Notes: generated by a model from the sequence alone, not told the origin. A stretch of DNA of 64,000 nucleotides from Priestia aryabhattai B8W22 (GCF_000956595.1 NZ_JYOO01000010.1:1-64000), one strand, 5' to 3'. Counted from the stretch's first letter, positions 1 to 9,132 are shown. Numbers and translations: made by a program.

Positions 1-24
1 CCGCCGCTCTTAAGCGACTTTTTA

Positions 25-148
25 ATCTTACCAGCTTATCTCTTTCTTGTCAACAACTTTTTTAAGAAGTTTTTTCAAGTTTTTGATAAATTTAGTATCG
101 CTCATCAGCGACGTATATAAATTTACCACGGATTTTTCAAAGCGTCAA
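25..148 (-). promoter_or_regulatory. Tandem sigma-A promoters (P1, P2) of an rRNA-type operon running off the left edge
   Basis: On the minus strand, TTGACG (143-148), a 17-nt spacer and TAAATT (120-125) form P1. TTGACA (48-53), a 17-nt spacer and TAAGAT (25-30) form P2. Each is followed by a GTCGCT-type start region. Two closely spaced strong promoters with near-consensus -35 boxes are the hallmark of Bacillus rrn operons, and in B. subtilis ygxA lies directly next to rrnD. No rRNA gene sequence itself is in the window, so the identity of the transcript is inference. Confidence 0.7.
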
Positions 149-216
149 TAGATTTTTTAAAATAAATCGTGTTTTTTTAGAAAAACCTTTCATCTAGGCT
201 ATAAAGTCATATGTCA

Positions 217-255
217 GGGTATCTATACGTGATAACCATACCGTATCAGATACCC
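217..255 (-). terminator. Inverted repeat behind ygxA, weak terminator candidate
   Basis: Arms of 13-14 bases (217-229 and 242-255) pair with one bulge just past the ygxA stop. The minus-strand side lacks a clean T tract, so termination here is only suggested. Confidence 0.35.
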
Positions 256-267
256 TTTATCTCTCTA

Positions 268-1134
268 TCATTTCGCCACATAGTGTCTATGGTACAAACT
301 CTTTCCTTTGGTTTCTACTTTTCTTACCATGATGATATCTTTTTCAATTAAAAACTCAAGGAGTATTCCTAAATCAATAGCATAAGGGCGTATTTCGGGA
401 TGATGAACAAGTTCATTAAACGTCCATTCCTGCTTTTCACTTTTCATAATATGAACAAGATGCTTTGCACCCAATTCAGTTTTTTTATTTACTAGAAATT
501 CACTTGCTAAGAAAAGCAGCTCTAAACGCTTGCTAACCTCTTCTTGGCTAATAATTAGCTCTTCATAAAGACGATGAATTTCAGGTTCTATTTTTTTCAC
601 TTGGTTCCATACTGTTACTTCTGGGTGAAATCCATTTTCCAACACAGACAGTCGTGCTAAATGATGAAGAGCATGAATGACATGATTGAATGCATCTAAA
701 TAATGATTAGACGCATAAAAGTCTTTTCCTTCTTTAAATCGGCGAATCAACTTAGCAAACTCGACACCTATTCTCTTTGTCCGATCTTCTCTAGGGAAAT
801 CAATTAAGCGGTTCTTTAAGTTTTCCATATATTCGTTTCGATCAAATAGCACTTTACCATTTAAGATCCAATCAATAATACGGCGGTTCGTCCCATTCAT
901 AATCCATTCACTCATTTGCTGTTCAGAAGCCATATAAAGTGCCGCACGCTCATTTTCATATTCGTATTGTTTAATAAAAAGAGAAGTTTCTGTGGTTTTG
1001 GTCACAATAAATAAGATAGCATCCAAATTATCCGTCACTGGAGATTCTGATTTCTTTTTTTCAATCAGTAAAATACCTAGTGTGTCTTTATTGCTAGCTC
1101 TTTCTTGATATATTGGCCGTAAAACATCTTCCAT
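268..1134 (-). CDS. ygxA: Nucleotidyltransferase-like protein YgxA
   Basis: A 288-residue cytosolic protein that matches B. subtilis YgxA in length and sequence pattern (start region MEDVLRPIYQERAS, internal NGTNRRIIDWILNGKVLFDRNE blocks). The family is described as nucleotidyltransferase-like with a C-terminal helical/winged-helix part, but its substrate is not known. I chose the ATG at 1134 because AGGAG sits 8 nt upstream; an in-frame start 13 codons earlier has no ribosome binding site and extends beyond known homologues. Its position between ygzB/perR and a leftward rrn promoter pair is the B. subtilis arrangement. Family identity is firm; molecular function is open. Confidence 0.88.
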   Translation of the reverse strand: MEDVLRPIYQERASNKDTLGILLIEKKKSESPVTDNLDAILFIVTKTTETSLFIKQYEYENERAALYMASEQQMSEWIMNGTNRRIIDWILNGKVLFDRNEYMENLKNRLIDFPREDRTKRIGVEFAKLIRRFKEGKDFYASNHYLDAFNHVIHALHHLARLSVLENGFHPEVTVWNQVKKIEPEIHRLYEELIISQEEVSKRLELLFLASEFLVNKKTELGAKHLVHIMKSEKQEWTFNELVHHPEIRPYAIDLGILLEFLIEKDIIMVRKVETKGKSLYHRHYVAK

Positions 1135-1355
1135 TTTGAGCTCTCCTAACTGTAATAGACAAATATTTTTCAAAATTTTAAAGGCTATGGACTAAGATTT
1201 CTTTTTTATTATATACGATGTATAACGGATATCCCACTCAGAATTATGGAAATCATTCAGAAAGCTCAAAAACCAAAGATAATTTTCCGAAGATTCAATT
1301 TTTATCACCATTCACTGTCTCACTCTATGATATATTGGTAACAGGGGGGATACTG

Positions 1356-1715
1356 ATGGGGATAAAGTATTCAAATAAAATTAACAAGATTCGCACGTTT
1401 GCACTCAGCCTGATCTTTGTTGGTTTCATTGTTATGTATGGGGGAATTTTCTTTCGGTCTTCAGTTTGGCTAATGACTATTTTTATGCTTCTGGGGTTGC
1501 TGTGCATCGTAGCTAGTACCGGCGTTTATTTCTGGATTGGCATGCTTTCTACAAAAGCGGTTCAAGTAACCTGCCCTACATGTCGAAAGCAAACCAAAAT
1601 GCTAGGGCGTGTAGATATGTGTATGTATTGCAACGAGCCGCTTACGCTTGATCGGTCTCTTGAAGGAAAACAATTCGATGAAAAGTATAATAGAAAAAAA
1701 CAAAAAGAAAGCTGA
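1356..1715 (+). CDS. ygzB: UPF0295 membrane protein YgzB
   Basis: A 119-residue protein with two hydrophobic membrane segments in the first ~80 residues and a C-terminal zinc-ribbon-like pair of CxxC motifs (CPTC and CMYC), matching the UPF0295/YgzB family. Translation starts at ATG 1356 ([10 protein letters not shown]), preceded by a GGGGGA ribosome binding site. The longer reading frame beginning at 1218 adds 46 residues with no homology pattern that I recognise. It converges with perR, and the two genes share a hairpin that overlaps its stop codon. Function is unknown. Confidence 0.85.
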   Translation: MGIKYSNKINKIRTFALSLIFVGFIVMYGGIFFRSSVWLMTIFMLLGLLCIVASTGVYFWIGMLSTKAVQVTCPTCRKQTKMLGRVDMCMYCNEPLTLDRSLEGKQFDEKYNRKKQKES

Positions 1716-1736
1716 TAGTATCACTACTATCAGCTT
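1709..1736. terminator. Shared terminator of ygzB and perR
   Basis: A perfect 12-bp stem (1709-1720 with 1725-1736) and TCAC loop. T-rich sequence follows on both strands, most clearly on the minus (perR) side. It overlaps the ygzB stop. Confidence 0.85.
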
Positions 1737-1737
1737 A

Positions 1738-2172
1738 TTAATGCGCTTTTTTAGCCGTACAATCAGGACACGTTCCGTAAATTTCCATTCGGTGGTGACT
1801 AATATCAAAGTCTGTAATATGAGCAGCCAGCTTTTCTACTTCGTCTAAACCAGGATAATGAAAATCCACAATTTTTCCGCAGCTTTCGCAAATCACATGA
1901 TAATGCTCTGTTGTAACATAATCAAACCGGCTTGATGCATCACCGTATGTTAGTTCCTTTACAATACCTACTTCGCGAAATACTCTTAAATTATTGTAAA
2001 CGGTTGCTACACTCATATTTGGAAACTTACCTTCCAGCGCTTTATAAATGTCATCTGCTGTTGGGTGTGTCATGGAATTGATTAAATACTCTAAAATAGC
2101 ATGACGTTGTGGTGTAATACGAACGCCAGTACCTTTTAACGTTTCAAGGGCTTCTTGTAAATGATTTGACAC
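1738..2172 (-). CDS. perR: Peroxide-responsive Fur-family repressor PerR
   Basis: A 144-residue Fur-family metalloregulator. The N-terminal winged helix ([22 protein letters not shown]) is almost identical to B. subtilis PerR. The structural Zn site is kept as CESC and CPDC, and the His-rich region [14 protein letters not shown] supplies the Fe/Mn-sensing histidines, whose oxidation releases PerR from DNA. I prefer GTG 2172, with GAGGGG 8 nt upstream and an N-terminus matching known PerR; GTG 2181 also reads in frame but abuts the ribosome binding site. A Per box lies just upstream, so autorepression is likely. Confidence 0.93.
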   Translation of the reverse strand: MSNHLQEALETLKGTGVRITPQRHAILEYLINSMTHPTADDIYKALEGKFPNMSVATVYNNLRVFREVGIVKELTYGDASSRFDYVTTEHYHVICESCGKIVDFHYPGLDEVEKLAAHITDFDISHHRMEIYGTCPDCTAKKAH

Positions 2173-2205
2173 GTCATGCACCCCTCTTCTGTAAGTATTA
2201 TTACT

Positions 2206-2220
2206 TTATAATTCTTATAA
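2206..2220. promoter_or_regulatory. Per box in front of perR
   Basis: TTATAATTCTTATAA matches the Per-box consensus TTATAATnATTATAA at 14 of 15 positions. It lies 34 nt upstream of the perR start, consistent with negative autoregulation as known in B. subtilis. Confidence 0.85.
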
Positions 2221-2316
2221 TTAGTCTACATGTTTTACCCACGTTTTGTCAACTTGATGCCTATTCCTATTTTATGTAATAAGTAAAAACTATTCATATA
2301 TTTTATGCAAAAAAAG

Positions 2317-2340
2317 AAGTGTGGAAATCAACCCACACTT
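2317..2340 (-). terminator. Terminator behind the bcp-type peroxiredoxin gene
   Basis: An 8-bp stem (2317-2324 with 2333-2340), followed on the minus strand by a run of T residues. Confidence 0.7.
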
Positions 2341-2426
2341 TTAAATATATTAACATCTGAGGAGGTATGCCCTACACTGATATTGTATGTTCAAAGACTA
2401 AAACTGCTCTAGTTATCTGCCTGTTT

Positions 2427-2897
2427 TTATGCCATTTTTTCTTTAATAAATGATAAAGCTTCTTCCACATGCCCTTTTACTCGAACCTTGCGATACTCTT
2501 TTACGAGCGTTCCTTCTTTATTAATGATAAAAGTAGAGCGTTCAATGCCCATATATTCTTTTCCAAAGTTTTTTTTCAGTTTCCATACTCCATACTCTTC
2601 AGCTACGCTGTGATCTTCGTCAACTAAAAGTAAGAACGGAAGGCCGTGCTTATCAATAAACTTATGGTGTTTGTCGATTGGATCCGGGCTCACTCCTAGA
2701 ATCACCGCATCTAGCTCTTCAAAATTTTCATGCTGATCTCTGAAATCACAGGCTTCTGTTGTACAGCCTGGCGTCATATCTTTCGGATAAAAATACAGCA
2801 CAACGTTTTTTCCTTTCATCGACGCTAGTGATACTTGTTCTCCATTTGTAGACATCAATACAAAATCGGGTGCTTTTTCTCCAACTACAGCTGTCAT
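2427..2897 (-). CDS. bcp: Thioredoxin-dependent thiol peroxidase (Bcp/PrxQ)
   Basis: A 156-residue peroxiredoxin of the Bcp/PrxQ class (B. subtilis YgaF). It reduces H2O2 and organic peroxides in the cytosol with thioredoxin as electron donor. The peroxidatic cysteine is in PGCTTEACDFRD, which also supplies the second cysteine five residues on typical of PrxQ. The conserved FYPKDMTPGCT motif is intact. The ATG at 2897 (MTAVVGEKAPDF) has AAAGGAG upstream at good spacing; the nine codons before it are ignored. It is adjacent to perR as in B. subtilis, but I see no Per box directly in front of it. Confidence 0.9.
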   Translation of the reverse strand: MTAVVGEKAPDFVLMSTNGEQVSLASMKGKNVVLYFYPKDMTPGCTTEACDFRDQHENFEELDAVILGVSPDPIDKHHKFIDKHGLPFLLLVDEDHSVAEEYGVWKLKKNFGKEYMGIERSTFIINKEGTLVKEYRKVRVKGHVEEALSFIKEKMA

Positions 2898-2966
2898 ATT
2901 TATCTTCTCCTTTACGCTTTTCATTTTCTCTGAATAGCGTACCCAATATTAGATAAGATGACAAGT

Positions 2967-3362
2967 TTAAGTGCGGGTAACAGTTCGCATCACAAAGATT
3001 GCAGGCATAATATAGCCGATAAACGCTTCAAAAGTTGCAAATAATTTCCCAACTCCAACCGGATACATATCTCCGTATCCTACTGAAAATAACGTCGCTG
3101 CGCTGAAATACATGCTGTTAAACAGCGTATAAAAATAATGACCTTCATGTTCAAACCCTCCGCTTAACACTGGAATGCTCCCCATCTCACACACTGTATA
3201 AATAAGGCTAAATCCCAATAAAACTGTGATATATGAATAAAACAAGACAAAGAAATGACCAATTGAGAAAAAATGAAATTCTCCAAGTTCTTTTTCAAAG
3301 AGAAACTTCATACTACCAATCACAAAAACAATGATAACGAGGATTAGAAAAATAACCATCAT
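2967..3362 (-). CDS. Small two-TM potassium-channel family protein
   Basis: A 131-residue membrane protein with the K+ selectivity filter SVGYGD in a pore-loop context, flanked by hydrophobic helices, plus an extra hydrophobic N-terminal segment. This is the ion_trans_2 (KcsA-like) layout without any cytosolic regulatory domain. An ATG doublet at 3359-3362 follows AAAGGAG. It lies 70 nt upstream of bcp in the same direction and may be co-transcribed. The filter residue before the first Gly is Val, the usual TVGYG variant being SVGYG here. Ion selectivity for K+ is inferred from the motif. Confidence 0.8.
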   Translation of the reverse strand: MMVIFLILVIIVFVIGSMKFLFEKELGEFHFFSIGHFFVLFYSYITVLLGFSLIYTVCEMGSIPVLSGGFEHEGHYFYTLFNSMYFSAATLFSVGYGDMYPVGVGKLFATFEAFIGYIMPAIFVMRTVTRT

Positions 3363-3441
3363 TCTACTCCTTTAACTTGTACTCTACTACCACTATACGC
3401 ACGTTCTTGTCCATTCATTACTACTCCGAAGCCACGAAAAA

Positions 3442-3465
3442 GAGCAGGCATTTAATTGCCTGCTC
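3442..3465 (-). terminator. Terminator of the ABC exporter operon
   Basis: A 9-bp stem (GAGCAGGCA, 3442-3450, with 3457-3465) whose loop carries the stop codon of the last permease gene; on the minus strand it is followed by T-rich sequence. Confidence 0.75.
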
Positions 3466-4243
3466 CTCTGTATTTTTTGACACCTGTATTCCATAAGAAA
3501 ATAGAGATTACAAAAAAGACGATTCCCATAACTGGGGTTAAAAATGCATATCCGTACCATTCTGACCTTCCTAAGAAATAAGCAGCTGGATATACGCCTA
3601 CAAATGCAAATGGAAGAATCCACGTTAAAACATATCGGATGACATTATTATAAATATCTACAGGATACCTTCCGTAATTTCCAATATTATAAATAGTAGG
3701 CATAATAGAAGTTCTGGCATCCGACCAGAAGCCTATGCTTGCTAAGGCGATGAAAATTCCTGCGTATACAAGCGCTCCTCCTAAAATAAACAATAGAAAA
3801 ATAAAAACATCATACCACTGGAAATGAAGATGTAAAGAAGACGCAGCGTAAGCCATTACTGCAATTCCTGTGATACCACCAAACAATGATTCTAGTTCCA
3901 TCCGCTCTAAAATAACTTGAAACAAACTGTGAATCGGCCGCGTTAAGATTCGGTCCATTTCTCCTTTAACAATGTACCGCTCGTTGAAATCCCAAATATT
4001 AAAGAAAGACGAAAAAATAGCAAAAGGGACCAAAAAGAAACCATAAATAAAGATAATTTCCTCTCGTGACCATCCGTGCAGCGACTGAGTATGTCCAAAT
4101 ACAACTAAAATAAAAATCAAATTAACTGTTTGAAACAATAAGTCTGAAATGATTTCAACTACCATGTCGGTGCGATACTGAAGCCTGGTTTTCATATATT
4201 GACTAATGTACTGAAAGAAAATCGAAAAATAAAACATTTTCAT
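3452..4243 (-). CDS. ABC-2 type exporter permease (second subunit)
   Basis: A 263-residue polytopic protein with about six membrane segments, of the ABC-2 permease group often annotated as COG3694. It is the third gene of an operon (ATPase, permease, permease), starting 3 nt after the end of the preceding permease, with AAGGAGGG in front of the ATG. This COG4586-COG4587-COG3694 trio is widespread in Firmicutes and cyanobacteria; some members export cationic drugs. Substrate here is unknown. In B. subtilis nothing like it lies between ygaF and gsaB as far as I recall, so the trio looks like a lineage-specific insertion. Confidence 0.8.
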   Translation of the reverse strand: MKMFYFSIFFQYISQYMKTRLQYRTDMVVEIISDLLFQTVNLIFILVVFGHTQSLHGWSREEIIFIYGFFLVPFAIFSSFFNIWDFNERYIVKGEMDRILTRPIHSLFQVILERMELESLFGGITGIAVMAYAASSLHLHFQWYDVFIFLLFILGGALVYAGIFIALASIGFWSDARTSIMPTIYNIGNYGRYPVDIYNNVIRYVLTWILPFAFVGVYPAAYFLGRSEWYGYAFLTPVMGIVFFVISIFLWNTGVKKYRGAGN

Positions 4244-4246
4244 AGA

Positions 4247-5038
4247 CTACCCTCCTTGAATAACCATTTTTTTCTTCGCTATGTTCCACAAACATGCAAT
4301 AGGGATAAATAGAAGTCCTGACCAAACTGCTTGTGTGATAAGAGCATTTATTATTTCCTGCCCTTTAAATCCATTTGTGAAAATCATGCTCGGAATATAA
4401 CTAATGGCCTGAAAAGGGAAATAGCTCATAATATGTTGCGCCCAGAAAGGATAGAAACTGATGGGCAAAAGAAGTCCTGAAAACAAATCAATAACCACTC
4501 GCTTTGCTCGAATGAGCCCATCATTGTTAAAGAGAAAGAAAGTCGTAATACCCGTTAATAAATTAATTTGTGTATTAATAATGAAACTAAAAATTAAAGA
4601 CAGTCCAAAATAAAGCCATGTTGCTGCATTTGCTGAGAACTGTACTGGAAATAAAAACGCGACAATAATCATACCTGGCACTGAGAAAAACAGCAACCGA
4701 AAAATCCCTTCTCCCAGTCCTTGCATTGTTTTCATACCAAGGTAGCTATAAGGCTTAATTAACTCTACTGCCACTTTGCCATCTTTAATTTCCATTGCCA
4801 TTTCACGGTCAATGTTATTAAAATAAAAGGCTCTTGCCATCCATGAAACTGCTACATACGTTGTCATCTGGGTAATGGATAACCCTTGAATATTCTCTTT
4901 TCCTCCATAAATAGCGGACCATAAAAAGTAGTAAGCACCAATATTAATCGCATAAATCAATATTCCGCTGTAATAATTCGTCCGATACGCCAGCATCATT
5001 AAAAAGCGAATGCGTATCATCTCTATATATTTATCCAT
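4247..5038 (-). CDS. ABC-2 type exporter permease (first subunit)
   Basis: A 263-residue protein with about six hydrophobic segments, of the COG4587-type ABC-2 permease group. Its start codon overlaps the 3' end of the ATPase gene by 8 nt, which implies translational coupling and fixed stoichiometry with it. With the following permease it probably forms a heterodimeric membrane channel. The sequence carries no ligand-binding motif that would name the substrate. Confidence 0.8.
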   Translation of the reverse strand: MDKYIEMIRIRFLMMLAYRTNYYSGILIYAINIGAYYFLWSAIYGGKENIQGLSITQMTTYVAVSWMARAFYFNNIDREMAMEIKDGKVAVELIKPYSYLGMKTMQGLGEGIFRLLFFSVPGMIIVAFLFPVQFSANAATWLYFGLSLIFSFIINTQINLLTGITTFFLFNNDGLIRAKRVVIDLFSGLLLPISFYPFWAQHIMSYFPFQAISYIPSMIFTNGFKGQEIINALITQAVWSGLLFIPIACLWNIAKKKMVIQGG

Positions 5039-6044
5039 TCACAACACCTTCTTCATAAATGTTGCGGATGATTTCTTCCGTTGAAATTTCTTCAATGTTA
5101 ATATCACTGATTTCATGTTTTGCCACCACTTTAGCAATCAGCTGTGACATTAAGTCTCCTTTATTTTGAAGCTGCGCTGTCCACAAATATTTTTGATCAC
5201 CTTCAATCCAGTTAACAGGCATCCCTTGCGTCAATAGCTTCAACTGCTCTTGATTTGGAGCTGTTCCAAATTCAAACGTAACTTGTTTAAGGTCTCCCCA
5301 ATTCGAACGCAGCTTTTGCAGTGATCCGTCATAAATAATACTGCCTTCATCCAGCATTACAACGCGTTCACATAAAGCTTCAATATCTGCTAAATCATGT
5401 GTCGTAAGTAAAATTGTCGTATTATACTTTTCATTAATTTCTTTTAAAAATTGGCGGATTTTTAATTTAACTAGTACATCTAAACCGATCGTCGGTTCAT
5501 CTAGAAATAGAAGCGGCGGATTATGAATAAGAGCAGCAGCCAGCTCACAGCGCATTCTTTGACCTAGAGAAAGCTTTCGCACCGGCTTATCTAGCAGCGG
5601 TCCAATATCTAAAGTTTGAATAACGTGCTCCATATGAGCGTTATAATCTTCATCTGACACTTTGTATACTTTTTTTAACAAGCGGAAAGATTCTTGTACG
5701 GCAATATCCCACCACAGCTGAGAGCGTTGACCAAAAACAACTCCAATCGTTTGGGCAAACTTCTCCCTTTCTTTATGAGGGTTCATTCCATTTACGGTAA
5801 TCTCGCCTGAAGTAGGAGTTAAGATTCCTGTCAGCATTTTGATTGTGGTCGATTTCCCCGCTCCGTTTTCTCCTATATAACCTACCATTTCCCCTTGTTT
5901 TACGGTAAACGAAATATCGTTCACAGCTTTCATGACTCTATAATTACGGGTAAATAAATCCCGGAATGCCCCTTTAAGGCCAGAGCGGCTAGAATAAGCT
6001 TTAAATTCTTTCCGAAGTTGATTCACCTCAATAGCATTTTTCAT
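5031..6044 (-). CDS. ABC exporter ATP-binding protein (COG4586 type)
   Basis: A 337-residue ATPase with Walker A GENGAGKST (near residue 57), signature LSLGQRMRCELAAAL (a diverged LSGGQ), Walker B LLFLDEPTIGLD and the H-loop TTHDL. A ~100-residue C-terminal extension follows the ABC domain. The N-terminal stretch with FRDLFTRNYRVMKAVNDISF is typical of COG4586 proteins. GGGAGG precedes the ATG. It heads the three-gene operon and energises the two permeases. Confidence 0.87.
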   Translation of the reverse strand: MKNAIEVNQLRKEFKAYSSRSGLKGAFRDLFTRNYRVMKAVNDISFTVKQGEMVGYIGENGAGKSTTIKMLTGILTPTSGEITVNGMNPHKEREKFAQTIGVVFGQRSQLWWDIAVQESFRLLKKVYKVSDEDYNAHMEHVIQTLDIGPLLDKPVRKLSLGQRMRCELAAALIHNPPLLFLDEPTIGLDVLVKLKIRQFLKEINEKYNTTILLTTHDLADIEALCERVVMLDEGSIIYDGSLQKLRSNWGDLKQVTFEFGTAPNQEQLKLLTQGMPVNWIEGDQKYLWTAQLQNKGDLMSQLIAKVVAKHEISDINIEEISTEEIIRNIYEEGVVNG

Positions 6045-6246
6045 CGTATTCCCTCCGTTACGTCGACGTATTAGTGGTTTCTTTTATTGTTTCCGGCGCC
6101 CTTGCTAGCAACTCCTCCAAGAAACGAGGAACTATTTTCTAGCAGTTAGCTCACAAATTTCTATCATACACGTTCTCGAATGTTTTTCAAGAAACAAATA
6201 AGTTTGATAGAATAAAGAAGTTGAACTTTTTATTAGGAGGCATAAC

Positions 6247-7545
6247 ATGCAATTTACAAAATCAGAACAATTACACGCTGAAGCGCTCGAACATATTGTA
6301 GGCGGCGTTAACAGCCCTTCACGTTCATATAAAGCCGTGGGAGGCGGAGCACCTGTTGCAATGGAAAAGGCAAGCGGAGCTTATTTCTGGGACGTCGATG
6401 GAAATAAATATATTGACTATTTAGCAGCTTACGGTCCTATTATTACAGGACACGCTCATCCTCATATCACGAAAGCTATTACAAAAGCAGCTGAAACGGG
6501 TGTTCTTTACGGTACTCCAACTGCTCATGAAGTCACATTTGCTAAAATGCTCAAAGAAGCGATGCCCGCATTGGATAAAGTGCGCTTCGTCAACTCTGGA
6601 ACAGAAGCAGTTATGACAACGATCCGTGTAGCACGCGCTTATACTGGACGCGATAAAATTATTAAATTTGCAGGTTGCTATCACGGCCATTCCGACCTTG
6701 TATTGGTGGCAGCTGGATCTGGCCCTTCTACACTCGGAACTCCTGATTCTGCAGGTGTACCAAAAAGTATCGCTAATGAAGTCATCACAGTTCCTTTTAA
6801 CGATATTGAGCCTTACAAGGAAGCATTAGAAAAATGGGGCGATCAGATTGCGGCTGTTTTAGTAGAACCAATCGTTGGAAACTTTGGAATTGTTGAGCCG
6901 GAACCTGGCTTTTTAGAACAAGTCAACGAATTAACTCACGAAGCTGGAGCACTTGTTATTTATGATGAAGTTATTACAGCGTTTCGCTTTATGTACGGCG
7001 GAGCTCAAGATTTACTTGGTGTAAAACCTGATCTGACTGCCTTTGGAAAAATCATCGGCGGCGGTCTTCCAATCGGAGCCTACGGCGGTAAAAAAGAAAT
7101 CATGGAAAAAGTGGCGCCGCTTGGACCCGCTTATCAAGCAGGTACAATGGCAGGAAACCCAGCTTCTATTCTTTCTGGGATTGCTTGCCTGGAAGTACTA
7201 AAGCAAGAAGGCGTTTATGAACAGCTGGATAAGCTAGGGGCGATGCTCGAAGAAGGTATTTTAAAACATGCTCGTACATATAACATGCCTATTACGATCA
7301 ATCGATTAAAAGGCGCTCTTACTCTCTACTTTACAACAGAAACGGTTAAAAACTATGAACAAGCAGAAAATACAGACGGCGAATTATTCGCACGCTTCTT
7401 TAAACTAATGCTCCACCAAGGTGTCAATTTAGCTCCTTCGAAGTATGAAGCATGGTTCCTTACTACAGCTCATACAGAACAAGATATTACCGACACATTA
7501 GAAGCAGTGGAAAAAGCATTTAAACAATTAAGTGAAGAACGCTAA
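6247..7545 (+). CDS. gsaB: Glutamate-1-semialdehyde 2,1-aminomutase GsaB
   Basis: A 432-residue PLP enzyme of class-III aminotransferase fold that converts glutamate-1-semialdehyde to 5-aminolevulinate, the tetrapyrrole precursor. The PLP lysine is in [17 protein letters not shown], and the signature [20 protein letters not shown] is intact. It is the second, non-operon copy in Bacillus (the other, hemL, sits in the heme operon), and its position between ygaF and ygaE matches B. subtilis gsaB. AGGAGG precedes the ATG by 7 nt. It is followed by a repeat element whose hairpin can serve as its terminator. Confidence 0.93.
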   Translation: MQFTKSEQLHAEALEHIVGGVNSPSRSYKAVGGGAPVAMEKASGAYFWDVDGNKYIDYLAAYGPIITGHAHPHITKAITKAAETGVLYGTPTAHEVTFAKMLKEAMPALDKVRFVNSGTEAVMTTIRVARAYTGRDKIIKFAGCYHGHSDLVLVAAGSGPSTLGTPDSAGVPKSIANEVITVPFNDIEPYKEALEKWGDQIAAVLVEPIVGNFGIVEPEPGFLEQVNELTHEAGALVIYDEVITAFRFMYGGAQDLLGVKPDLTAFGKIIGGGLPIGAYGGKKEIMEKVAPLGPAYQAGTMAGNPASILSGIACLEVLKQEGVYEQLDKLGAMLEEGILKHARTYNMPITINRLKGALTLYFTTETVKNYEQAENTDGELFARFFKLMLHQGVNLAPSKYEAWFLTTAHTEQDITDTLEAVEKAFKQLSEER

Positions 7546-7555
7546 TTTTTATTCT

Positions 7556-7717
7556 AAAGAGGCTGAGATAAAAGGATTTTAAACGAAGTGAAAAACGAAC
7601 CATTGATCAGGATGTTTGATTAGTGGTTCGTTTTTTTGTTAGGGTAAACGTAGGTTTCATGTATGTAGGTCTTTCTAGCAGTTGATTGGATTTATTTCGT
7701 TATATCTCGACCTCTTT
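7556..7717. repeat. Repeat element B: short inverted-terminal element with terminator hairpin
   Basis: Terminal inverted repeats AAAGAGGCTGAGATA (7556-7570) and its near-complement (7703-7717) bound a 162-bp segment. It contains a hairpin that reads AACGAACCA...TGGTTCGTT. In reverse orientation it matches the ends of the 340-bp element at 41694-42033 but lacks the latter's GC-rich middle; the junction is at GATTGG (7684-7689). The hairpin (7594-7632) ends in T7 and probably terminates gsaB. The rest of the gap to ygaE (7718-8006) shows only T-rich sequence and no gene. Confidence 0.75.
7594..7632 (+). terminator. Terminator of gsaB within repeat element B
   Basis: A stem of about 16 bp with G-U pairs (AACGAACCA... 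/ ...TGGTTCGTT) followed by seven T residues. Confidence 0.8.
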
Positions 7718-8006
7718 TTCGTTTTACCTTTGGGTTTCCTTATAGAACATTCCCACCTTTCATAACCATTTCTTACGCGTCATCTCCTTTTTGTCAGCCT
7801 GTCGAAAAATCCCGAGAAATACCCTTATTTTTCTGCTTGTTTTCTCTTGATATCCATTCTTAAACCTTGTATAGTATGTTATTGTTTATATTATTTCCAA
7901 CAGGTTATGTAATAAAGAAGGATTGATTTTTGCAATTTATCATTTGTTTTGGGGAACATTCTTCATAACGAAAAAACTTTTCTACAGAAAGGAACTACGA
8001 ACGCAC

Positions 8007-9095
8007 ATGAAACTTGGTGCCCGCATCTTAAAAACGGGAATTGCCATTACACTTTCATTGTTATTAGGTGAATTTCTAAGTTTACCATCTCCAATATTTG
8101 CGGCAATTGCGGCAGTTTTTGCAATTCAACCGTCTATTTACAGATCTTATTTAACAATATTGGAGCAAATACAGGCGAATGTGATTGGAGCTGCTTCTGC
8201 AGTTTGTTTTGGACTTATTTTTGGTACCCATCCCATCATTATTGGTTTTACCGCTGTTGTTGTCATCGCAGTCAACTTAAAATTACGTATTAATAATACA
8301 ATTGGGCTTGCGCTTGTGACAGTAATTGCAATCATGGAAAATCCAGGAGATAATTTCGTTGAATATGCGCTTATACGCTTTGGTACAGTGTTACTTGGGG
8401 TATTCTCAGCATTTATTGTCAATCTTATTTTTATTCCGCCAAAGTATGAAACAAGATTGTATTATAAAATTGTAAGCACAACGGAAGAAATTATTAAATG
8501 GATTCGCATGAACCTTTATCACGCATCTGAGCACACATTGTTAAAAGAAGACATTGAAAAAATGAAAGACAATGTGGCTAAAATGAATCAAATCTTTGAT
8601 TTTTACAAAGAAGAACGCACCTATTCAACCAAAAAACGTTTTGTTAAGTCACGCAAGCTCGTTTTATTTCGTCAAATGATTACCGTAACAACACAAGCTC
8701 TTACAACCTTGAAACTACTTCACCGAGTAGAAAATGATCTTCAAGTCATGCCGCAGCAATTTCAAGATTTAATCAAATCTGAAGTTGAGTGCTTGTTAAT
8801 GTATCATGAGCAAGTATTATTAAAATTCATTGGGAAATTACGCGTACAGCCAACCACTACTGTACCAAACGAAGCCTGCGTTGGAAAACGAGCTTTAATC
8901 GATAAATTTATGCAGTATAAAATATACGATAATGATGAAGAGAATAAGGTTATTTATCATATCTTTCCTTTAATTTCTGTCATTATTGAGTATAGTGAAG
9001 AGTTAGAACATCTTGATAAGCTGATTGATACGTTCCAAAACTATCACAAAGATGATAACTCATTTGATATTAATCATCAGCGACAAGAAGATTAA
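8007..9095 (+). CDS. ygaE: YgaE, aromatic-acid-exporter-family (FUSC-like) membrane protein
   Basis: A 362-residue protein with about five N-terminal membrane helices (to residue ~135) and a long cytosolic helical C-terminal half. This is the ArAE/DUF939 layout, and it closely matches B. subtilis YgaE (start KLGARILKTGIAITLSL). I take the ATG at 8007 because homology begins there; AAAGGA is 13 nt away, longer than ideal. The upstream in-frame TTG at 7923 would add 28 residues but abuts its ribosome binding site. Transport substrate is not known. Confidence 0.82.
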   Translation: MKLGARILKTGIAITLSLLLGEFLSLPSPIFAAIAAVFAIQPSIYRSYLTILEQIQANVIGAASAVCFGLIFGTHPIIIGFTAVVVIAVNLKLRINNTIGLALVTVIAIMENPGDNFVEYALIRFGTVLLGVFSAFIVNLIFIPPKYETRLYYKIVSTTEEIIKWIRMNLYHASEHTLLKEDIEKMKDNVAKMNQIFDFYKEERTYSTKKRFVKSRKLVLFRQMITVTTQALTTLKLLHRVENDLQVMPQQFQDLIKSEVECLLMYHEQVLLKFIGKLRVQPTTTVPNEACVGKRALIDKFMQYKIYDNDEENKVIYHIFPLISVIIEYSEELEHLDKLIDTFQNYHKDDNSFDINHQRQED

Positions 9096-9132
9096 AAACG
9101 CCACCTATTGTTAGACAATAGGTGGTGTTTTT
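9096..9132. terminator. Convergent terminator of ygaE and ygaD
   Basis: A long stem (CGCCACCTATTGT pairing with ACAATAGGTGGTG) around a TAG loop, A-rich before and T-rich after, serving both strands. Confidence 0.85.
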
